The position numbers were made by a program, and so were the translations under genes. A stretch of 64,000 nt of DNA from Ophioderma brevispina. Lineage: Eukaryota; Echinodermata; Ophiuroidea; Amphilepidida; Ophiodermatidae. Under the pieces are notes generated by a model, which worked only from the letters and a program-made list of their open reading frames with translations, was not told the DNA's origin and searched no databases. Shown piece by piece: positions 56,495-64,000 of this stretch (positions within the stretch are counted from its first letter, which is position 1; every line of letters begins with the position of its first letter). Where the stretch lies: the NCBI GenBank assembly GCA_023653785.1, contig JAMKCH010001622.1, positions 51,868-115,867 on the forward strand, given 5' to 3'.

Positions 56495-58381
56495 CTGTGT
56501 TGCATAAAACGCGGTAGAAGAAAAGTAATAAATAGCATGTGATAATTAAGGGGGAGTTGCCACGAAAGCTAACTTCAATAGATGTCATATTAATAGGCAT
56601 TACAAAATAGAAATTTACCCGTCGTAAATGGAAAAAAGATCATGCAGTGCAAATCATATTTCCCACTCTAATGGCTATAAATTTGTTTTCTTGTTAAAAC
56701 CGTTCGGCTCTGATTTGTCCCCGCTAACACAGTCTGATGGAAAGGACATGAAGGACCCATTGTCTGTTGTCCCCCATTTTCAGGAAAAACATTGTTTTCA
56801 TTGATGTTCCGATAACTAGGTTGGTGGTGAAATTAAAAATGCTGAGTCCTTACAACATGGAGTATAGCCCTCTCAGAACTGTATCTCTTTAAAATAAATT
56901 TTGATTGGCTAACCTCCCTGTACATACCTTGGAGTTTAGAACAAAGATGCCGAATTCGGACTACTTGTACAATGCCTTTCTTAGAAAATACATAGAAAGT
57001 GATAAATGCTAAATACGGAGTTGTTTCATCTAATTTATACATTTTACATAAAATGTGAAAAAAATACACCTTTGCAGAGCTTAATTCTGTTTTTGCCTAA
57101 AAACCATGACGCAGCGCATACAACTTGTATGTCAAAGTTTTTACTACATGGCCCAAATTGTACTATGAGGTGAGAAAGTTATCTACTTAGGTGTGCATAA
57201 ATGATTCACAGTGCCAGCACAATTAAATCCATGGCCTTATTTAATTCATTCACAGATACATCTGCTTTTGAGAAAGTAGTCACAAACTAACAGAGTGTGG
57301 CTGAGTAAGGTTAAACCGTCTGCCAGCAGTATGAAGGAATAATAGTTTCCCTCAGCAGCCAACTTAAAAAAAGAAAGAGCACAGCAGACTCTACTAGATT
57401 TCAAATACGTGGGACTCCTTGCATATTCGGACGGGTATGATATTGATATGGGGTCCAATCCCCGGCCATGAGGAGACTAGACCTTTGTTGCAGTAAAAAA
57501 ATATTGGGACCATGTCCAGAATCGGCTTATGGAAACTGATGTATTCACTTATACAAATGTCTGGAATGATTGCAGGACGCAGCTATTGGGCCAGGATGTC
57601 CAAATCGTTTTGCGCTAATTCTCTTAATACAAGGTTTGAGTCTTTTTTGATAAAAAACTTAGTTGTGTTATGTGTGCATCGATATAAGAAGACATTATTT
57701 CTCCAATGCTGTGAACTGGCAATGGTATTTATTTTGCAGTGTCAAAGTGTTTCAAATAACAACGTTTGAAATCGAAACATCCATCAATCTCAGATTGAAA
57801 TAATGTATTTTAGGTCAACATTTATTTACTAGCTATCATTACACTATATATTGTATAGTCTCATAAAACCTTTGACCTGTGGAAATCAAATAATTCCTCT
57901 ACCTCTCAAGGTGGAATGGAGACAGACCTAAAACTTTTATGAGGGGTCTCACTTATTTGGAAAATTCTATAGTTGAACAGTGAGTGTCAGATCTGAGTCT
58001 TTAAGGCTGGAGATCCCTGCTGAGATCATTTTTTCTCCACCTTCTCATAGTCAAGTTCAAAACTTCATCAGCCTTGCACACCTCCAAGGATATCATCATC
58101 GGAAGGGATATCCCCTCTATTCCATTAAAATTTGTTGCCACTTTTCAAAAATGCCTTGCGTTTACGGGATGTGCTCCTAGATCTAATAACACAATTACCG
58201 ACTACCGCCCTTTTTTGCGGTTGAATCGTAGGTTGTAGTTCATTGTACTCTAGGGACCGTCGTAAGGTCTTTATGGTGATGGGTTAGGCTCATTTGTGAC
58301 ATCCTACTCAGTCTCTTGCCGCTGGGATCATCTAATTGATCAAGGAGGTGGAATACCTCTAACTGGGTCCTACTCTTTTAA
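56495..58381. other. Non-coding stretch
   Basis: No supported gene. Frames at 56,833-57,069, 57,246-57,458 and 57,512-57,769 have no clear domain; some could be intronic if the discoidin-like exon is real. Confidence 0.4.
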
Positions 58382-58556
58382 AGGGGCTTTTTGTGATCCA
58401 CAGCCTCGTCCCCCGACTTATCTAAAAATAGAGATTTTTATATCATCTGGACCGTTGGTCCAAGTGTAATATGTGTGCCTAATTTTACATGCAGTTTTGA
58501 TCTACTCTAGAAGAAATTCGTTATTTTGTATTTTTTGTCCGTAAACGGACAGATAT
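58382..58556. repeat. Dispersed repeat, copy also at 10.6 kb
   Basis: GATCCACAGCCTCGTCCCCC and following blocks match 10,566-10,757 in order. Ends are not defined. Confidence 0.6.
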
Positions 58557-58858
58557 TACACACAGAAGCCTATGGGGCAGCGTAATACGAACATTCGCGT
58601 GTAACATCAAAACGCACCATCAGAATCAACTAAAATTTTGGAAATTCGGAATATATAGTATTTTCTTAAGGATCTCTAGTGAGCAATGAACAAAAATTAA
58701 GGTACTAGGATCACAAAATACACCTTTAATATATGTAAAATAGTAATCCACTCAAAAGGGTGTACATTGCTGAATTTCTAAGTGATTGGTAACCGAATAG
58801 TGTCACCACGCTTCAAAATATTTTAGGAACACAATCATCCAATACTAAGTACAGTAAA

Positions 58859-58987
58859 GCCCATGATATACTTCCAGTCGTAGCGAGCGATTTCTGCGCG
58901 TGAGCATGCGTAACACTTGATCTTGGGTCAAAATCAGGTGTTGCGCACGCCAATCGCTCGCTGCGACTGGAAATATATATCATGGGC
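58859..58987. mobile_element. 129-bp palindromic MITE
   Basis: GCCCATGATATACTTCCAGT at the left faces ACTGGAAATATATATCATGG at the right. Inner pairs AGCGAGCGAT / ATCGCTCGCT and GCGTAACAC / GTGTTGCGC extend the arms to about 55 bp. The flanks show no clear duplication. Confidence 0.75.
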
Positions 58988-60059
58988 ATACATCACAAAA
59001 TGGGGAATGCCTGCTGAATGACATTCACCACTTTGCAGGTTCCTTTTACCATATTGCCTTACTCCTTCTATATTGCAAATAAAATGACTCTAGCGACCAA
59101 TTCCTGCATGATAGCGGCAGCGTGGACGGCCAGAAATCCTACATTTGACGTCACCATTGGTTTTATATGAAATGACGAATCTTTATGAAAGCTATATGTG
59201 TACTCGAACTCTCAGGTAATCCTAACTATAATGACAGAAGAAAACGACCATAAGTGGCACTCTTAGTTTGACGTGTATTAAAGCAAAAACCGAGATAGCA
59301 AACACCATGATGGCTTTCCTCTTTTCCTCATTTAAAATTAATACTGAAACTTATTGAACGTTTTAGGGATAATCGAATAGACTTATTGTCTACCTTGGGA
59401 TTACCCTTTAGCGTTTTTTGATATACGGATACTTCCCGAAGTTACTCCGATTTTAAACTTGATTTTAGTGTACCAATAAAGCTAAGGCGAAACTTCCTCG
59501 ATTTCGCTATGTGTAAGTAGGCATTTACTTGTGTTTGGCTTGTAAATCCCCTGACTCCCAGGATTTGGAATCAGAACCGCATGGCCCAAAAGTCTCCGTT
59601 AAGTCGCGTTTTGTGGATGCGATCCCCTAAGGTCGGATGGGGAAGGTAAAAGAGCTGTTATGCTTGAGTCCGGAATTTCCCCGCTTTCCATAACAAGAGG
59701 TCTAAGGATGAGCATTCTGCAAATATACAAAATAATATTCGAACAATATTTAATGAGTGCAAGTAATCATTGTCGGACCCCACTAACATTCAGATTGACC
59801 ACCTTTTAAGAATAATATCCAATACGAACAAGTTAGTGACCCACATATAAAATAAATCACTTTGCCAGTGATTTCTATGCACTCAGCAAACCAACTTAAG
59901 TAACGACGGCCTCATCACATTTCCATATTTTGCTGGCCGCATGGATCCATATAACACACCACAAACTATGATCAACTTCCTGTGAAGCATGCAACTCTAA
60001 ACAGGTGAGAACCCTTATCAACCTACAATGATCATAAAACGATGCTGGACCTTGGTCCA
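58988..60059. other. Non-coding stretch
   Basis: No supported gene or element. Confidence 0.4.
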
Positions 60060-60320
60060 AAGGTTTAACACCTTTGTCGCTTTGGTCGTGAGTATGGAAC
60101 CCTTTATATCATGCTAGGTATTAGTATGGTGTTCAACTTTTCGATAGAGTCCAATTTAAAGTGACCGGAGGAGAATTTTTTGTAGGATACAAAATGGCGA
60201 CACAATCAGGGTCAAGTGTTTTTTTTACTCACCCTGTAACCCACACCATGGTCGTAGTGGTACAAACTAATACATTTTTTTGGGAATCCTTATGACTGGA
60301 CGACATGGCATACTTTTCAA
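60060..60320. repeat. Partial relative of the 53.7 kb foldback
   Basis: AACACCTTTGTCGCTTTGGT, ATATCATGCTAGGTATTAGT, GGTACAAACTAATACA and GGAATCCTTATGACTGGACGACATGG-like blocks match pieces of both arms of 53,748-54,640, but rearranged and shorter. Confidence 0.5.
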
Positions 60321-61639
60321 CGTGTTTGGGGGGCTTTTTCAATTTGTTTATTTTTTTTAAACATTTAAATCCTTTGGAGGAGTTAAATGATTTCCTGTGT
60401 GAGTCAATAAAATCTTTAATTCGAAAGAATTTTTCTTCAAAGGTTAACGTTATTTTTGCTTGAAATGTTTGCTTTGTGTTTACGGGAAAAGCGGCTATCA
60501 GAAGATTTTTATTTGGTGGCTTTCAGTCTTGTGATTTAGAAACTATGTCAATTATTCGGAGAGACCCTACAATCGGTTTTGGCCGATTTTAGCCCTAAAA
60601 TGCGGAGAGACTGCACCGACGTATACCATAACCATTATAGCAAAGACAATTCACACAATGCAATTTCAGATGGTATCGATTCTTCTCGACCAAAACATAT
60701 TAAGTTGAATAAATGGTCTATTGTGTAACATAATTATTAGTAAAATATCTTAAATTACCATTGTTCAATCATAAAAAATCACTCCATATCAATACCGTAA
60801 AATCGCGTATACAAGCACCGGTGCCTATAATAGGACGATTTCGAAATCCGGACAAGAGAGAAAAAAATTGATTATCGCCCTCTAACTGATAAGGTCGGTT
60901 TTGGCACGCTCTTCGTGCGAACGTTGTTATCACTGCAGTAGATCCCATTAACGACCATGTCCTTAATGATTTACATAAAATCTTTCTTACCCCATGGGTG
61001 AATACCAAGGTCTTAATAGGCCACCTGTGTTATACGAGCATTTCTGGAATTCAATGGTATGTTACATAGCTGGATAGCTTGCCCTTTCTTGTGCAGTGTA
61101 CCGCGAGATGCCCGACAAACTGACTTTTGTGCTCAATTAACGATTGATATAAATTGAAGTTTCAGGTTTGCTGTACGTGTTTTGTTGTGAGAACTTACAT
61201 GGAATTCACTGACGATGTTATAATCCGTCGATGTTATAATCCTATTCATCTTGTATCACCAGATAATGGAATCCTGATTGAACCATCAATCATTTTCTTT
61301 TGTAATCTCCGGGATATTATTTTTATAATCCTTCAATTGTTCTCCCACCTTCTATTGTTAAACAATAATTTGGTGTTAAATGTTTTACTCAAATCACTGC
61401 TGAAGACCATGCTACTCTATGTAAACGATGCACCTTTGTTTGGGTCAAAATCGGCCAAACAGGATATTTTAGTCTCTTAGCAAAATAGGCATAACTTCTT
61501 CCTCCAAAGTCCAAATGACACCAAATAAAGGTTTTCTGAAAGCCTGTTTATCCCTCTTTATAACCAAAACAAACATTTGAGCAAAAATAATTCTTAACTA
61601 TTTTAATTATTTTTATCTGAATGTAGGGTTTTTTTCGAA
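60321..61639. other. Non-coding stretch
   Basis: No supported gene. The 108-codon frame at 61,154-61,480 is hydrophobic but has no recognised domain. Confidence 0.4.
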
Positions 61640-62135
61640 CTCACACTGTATAATCTTTTCCTACTTACTGTCACAGTCTTATCCACTGCTTCAAACATAT
61701 CTTTATGTTCTATGGAATCAAATGCCTTCTGGTAGGCTACGAATACAAGACAGAGATCAAGTTGATATTCATTTGACTTTTCAATTAGTTGATTTATTAG
61801 CTTGTAGATCGTTTGCGGTTTGTTCTCTGGGTTGATGCTGGTCCAAGGTATCTTTTAGTCGTCTTTGGATTATCTTTGTAAAAATCTTGAATACATGTGA
61901 CAGAAGGCTGATTGGGCGATAGTTCTTAATATCTGCCTTTTCTTCCTTTTGTTAAGTAGGATGATTTTTGCCTCTTTCCACTTTTTGGGTATTTTCTGTG
62001 TTTCTTGGATCTGGTTGTATAACTTTGTGAGCTGTATGACTGCCTCGTGACCACCAGTTTTTATGATATCACTGGTGATTTCATCGATGCCTGGAGCGTT
62101 GTTTTCCTTTATTTCTTGTAAGTTATAGCGCCTTC
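61640..62135 (-). pseudogene. RTE-like RT fragment (minus strand)
   Basis: The minus strand encodes NNAPGIDEITSDIIKTGG, QKIPKKWKEAKIILL and, in shifted frames, an NYRPISLL-like block, QHQPREQT and a region reading LCLVFVAYQKAFDSIEH. This is the order of RT blocks 0-3 in RTE-like elements. The block-A aspartate (normally FVDYEKAFDSIEH) is replaced by alanine. The YADD box and both ends are missing and several frameshifts occur. Confidence 0.8.
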
Positions 62136-62231
62136 TATATGCCCATTTTCCACAGAAAGACGTGTAAAATGTTACAGACGTTCCTAAAGGCACATTTGGA
62201 ACAGGAAACTAGTACATTTTGCGTACAATGT

Positions 62232-62288
62232 GCTCGTGTACATTTCAAGTACATTTTGAGTACACTTTAGTACATTTTGAGTACGCTC
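62232..62288. repeat. Short GTACATTTTGAG minisatellite
   Basis: GTACATTTCAAGTACATTTT, GAGTACACTTTA and GTACATTTTGAGTAC give about four units of 11-13 bp. Confidence 0.7.
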
Positions 62289-62766
62289 ACGGACAGAAAA
62301 TACAAAATTGCAAATTTCTCACAGATACGACCGAATTTGCACCTGAGATTAGGTACACATGGATTACTAAGACCAAGAGTTCAGATAATATAAAATCTTA
62401 ACATTTTGGTAAGTCGGGGGGGGGGGGGGTGTGAGGTTGTTGCATCACGAAATGCCCTTTTAAAATGGTAGTATAAGAAATTCTTTTATAGATTCAGGAC
62501 TCACAAGAAAATCAAGATAAAAAGTCTGTGAGACTGTTTACCGAGCAACTACAGTACTTATTTGAATCCAACTTCAACAATATTTCTGGGACTACTTTTA
62601 TGGTGGTGCATAGTTTTCTTTCTACAGTCGGCCGAAAAACTCGGCTATGCCCCCTTTCTGAGGTATATATACATCCCCCGTATATAATCATTGGTTTTGA
62701 CTCAAACAGGGAAATTCGTCTGCACGTGCAGCGTCACTCGTCTTTTTCAAATGCGCTACCAAATAC

Positions 62767-63287
62767 ACTGGCGTACCCGGGGGGGGGGGCTTTGGGGGGT
62801 AAAGCCCCCCTCAAAGTTCTCAAGAAAAAAGAGGAAGGAAGAAAGAGGAAGGGAGAAAGAAAGAAGAAGAAAAGAGAAGGAGAAAAGAAGAAGAAAAAGA
62901 AGAGGAAAAGAGAAGGAAAAAAAGTAAAAGGAGAAAAGCAGAGAGACTTGTTTCACGGTTCGCGCTCGAACACGATCTGTAAGTGTTAATACGGCTTAGC
63001 AAGTGAACAAAATTTATTTGATTTTTTTCATGCAAATGCGGATCAAAAAGTATCGGAAGAAGTACGCAAGGAAAGGCGTTTTCAGGTCTTGAAAACCCTA
63101 AAACCTCAGGAGCTTCAGGGGCCTCTGCCCCCTGGACCCCCGCCGGGGCATCGCCACTGGACCCCACCAGGGGCCCTAAGGCGGGCCCCTGGACCCCACC
63201 CGTTAGTCGCTCCGCTCGCTTCGCTCTCATGGTTCGAACATCTTCAGTCCAGCTCCCCGCAATAAAATTACCTGGGCACGCCTATGG
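62767..63287. mobile_element. ~520-bp TIR element with GA-rich core
   Basis: The left end CACTGGCGTACCCGGGG and right end CCTGGGCACGCCTATG are imperfect inverse copies, of the TGGCGTACCCAGG type. A pure purine tract lies at 62,826-62,943, and CGCTCCGCTCGCTTCGCTCT near 63,210 recalls the CTCGCTCCGCTCGCC motif in the 20.8 kb element. An alternative right end near 63,157 (CATCGCCACTGG) exists. No transposase; the long frames here are products of the low-complexity tract. Confidence 0.5.
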
Positions 63288-63376
63288 AATAACAAGGAAG
63301 ACCGCAACACTGCAATAGCATCGTTGGTTGTGGGTTTCTCAGACGAGTTTAGATTACAATACGGCTTATTATTATT

Positions 63377-63440
63377 CGCGAAACGAAACGCAACGAAACG
63401 AAACGAAACATAGCGAAACGAGGCGAAACGAAGCGAAACA
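63377..63440. repeat. CGAAA microsatellite
   Basis: Imperfect ACGAAA/GCGAAA units, about twelve in number. Confidence 0.9.
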
Positions 63441-63513
63441 ATGTAAATGATGGGCATAGGCATGGAAACGTATTATAGAAGTGTAGACTTGCAATGGATG
63501 CAAATACAGACAG

Positions 63514-63935
63514 CCCGTTTCGCTAAAAATAAATAGTGATTTTTAGCGAAACAACGTTACAAAGAAACAGGAGCAGGCCTACTAACATTGCTGCGATGAG
63601 GAGTTAGCCGGTTTCGGTGAAAATAAATTGTGATTTTTAACGAAACAATGTTGAAACATAGGAAGGGATACTTGCTACGTAAAAACAACCTTTTGGCACC
63701 CAGTGTTGCATTCCTTGGCTGTGAAGTGAGCCGGTTTCGGTGAAAATAAATTGTGATTTTTAGCGAAACAATGTTGAAAATACTAGCTAGATACATACAA
63801 CCTTTTGACATCCAGCGTTGCATTCCTTGTCTGTGAAGTGAGCAGGTTTCGGTGAAAATAAATTGTGATTTTTAACGAAGCAATGTTGAAAGATATTCTA
63901 GCTATTTAAATACAACTTTTGGCAGTGATTGCATT
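63514..63935. repeat. Tandem repeat, four units of 93-123 bp
   Basis: The core GGTTTCGGTGAAAATAAATT followed by GTGATTTTTAACGAAACAATG starts at 63,609, 63,731 and 63,843. A diverged first unit (CCGTTTCGCTAAAAATAAAT) starts at 63,515. In the first unit the core is itself a palindrome (TTTCGCTAAAAAT ... ATTTTTAGCGAAA). Later units share TTTTGGCA and GTTGCATTCCTTG spacers. Confidence 0.85.
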
Positions 63936-64000
63936 TCTTTATGGGTGAGTTGGTGTAAAAGGAAACATAGTCCCCTTGGAGCCATGGTCCCCTTTCCATA

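Noticed and set aside
60769..61008. 79-codon minus-strand gene
   Set aside because: No domain and no supporting exon structure.
62528..62989. Lysine/glutamate-rich protein of 153 codons
   Set aside because: The charged tail is the translation of a purine tract inside a repeat element.
63377..63440. CRISPR array or other spaced direct repeats
   Set aside because: It is a simple microsatellite with no spacers; no CRISPR-like arrangement exists anywhere in the window.

Overview
The window looks like a stretch of a metazoan nuclear genome that is AT-rich, gene-poor and very repeat-rich. There are no operons, no long uninterrupted ORFs and no bacterial-type gene packing. Instead there are broken non-LTR retrotransposons of several clades, tRNA-derived SINE pieces, many palindromic or terminal-inverted-repeat (TIR) elements, microsatellites, and a few split or decayed host-type coding pieces. 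The mix suggests a marine invertebrate, possibly a deuterostome such as an echinoderm, hemichordate or lancelet. That placement is inference; no single marker in the window proves it.

Layout: 1-17.2 kb is mostly non-coding, with small inverted-repeat elements (1.66, 3.23, 5.6, 13.4, 14.7, 15.8 kb), a possible retroelement nuclease fragment (6.8 kb), a diverged minisatellite (10.8 kb) and a minus-strand LINE tail (12.7 kb). From 17.7 to 33.8 kb lies a nested retroelement block. It holds a 5'-truncated plus-strand LINE (17.7-20.2 kb), an extra copy of its 3' UTR (21.3-21.8 kb), a minus-strand LINE (21.9-23.3 kb), and a direct tandem duplication (24,096-30,211 and 30,212-33,540). The duplicated unit carries an RTE-like LINE. 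Its first copy was interrupted by a second 3.2-kb LINE and its second copy by a 458-bp palindromic element, so each copy records the other's empty site.

From 34.0 to 36.2 kb is a split, frameshifted PAPS-dependent sulfotransferase-like gene. It is followed by a 2.8-kb foldback element with arms of about 0.9 kb (36.8-39.6 kb), a 164-bp palindrome with a 9-bp target duplication (40.2 kb), two further foldbacks, and a decayed short-chain dehydrogenase/reductase (SDR) on the minus strand (42.8-43.8 kb).

From 44 to 64 kb the sequence is again mostly repeats: LINE tails at 45.0 and 50.6 kb, an apparently full-length tRNA-derived SINE at 50.2 kb, hAT-like and other TIR elements at 47.3 and 47.5 kb, tandem duplications at 50.9 and 53.3 kb, a foldback at 53.7 kb, a 62-base T run, a candidate discoidin-type exon at 56.4 kb, an RTE-like RT fragment at 61.6 kb, a GA-rich TIR element at 62.8 kb and a tandem repeat running towards the window end.

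Nothing here is a convincing new functional system. The most informative structure is the nested tandem duplication, which gives a relative insertion history, together with several small elements whose target-site duplications can be read directly. All identities come from reading motifs by eye; no database search was run.
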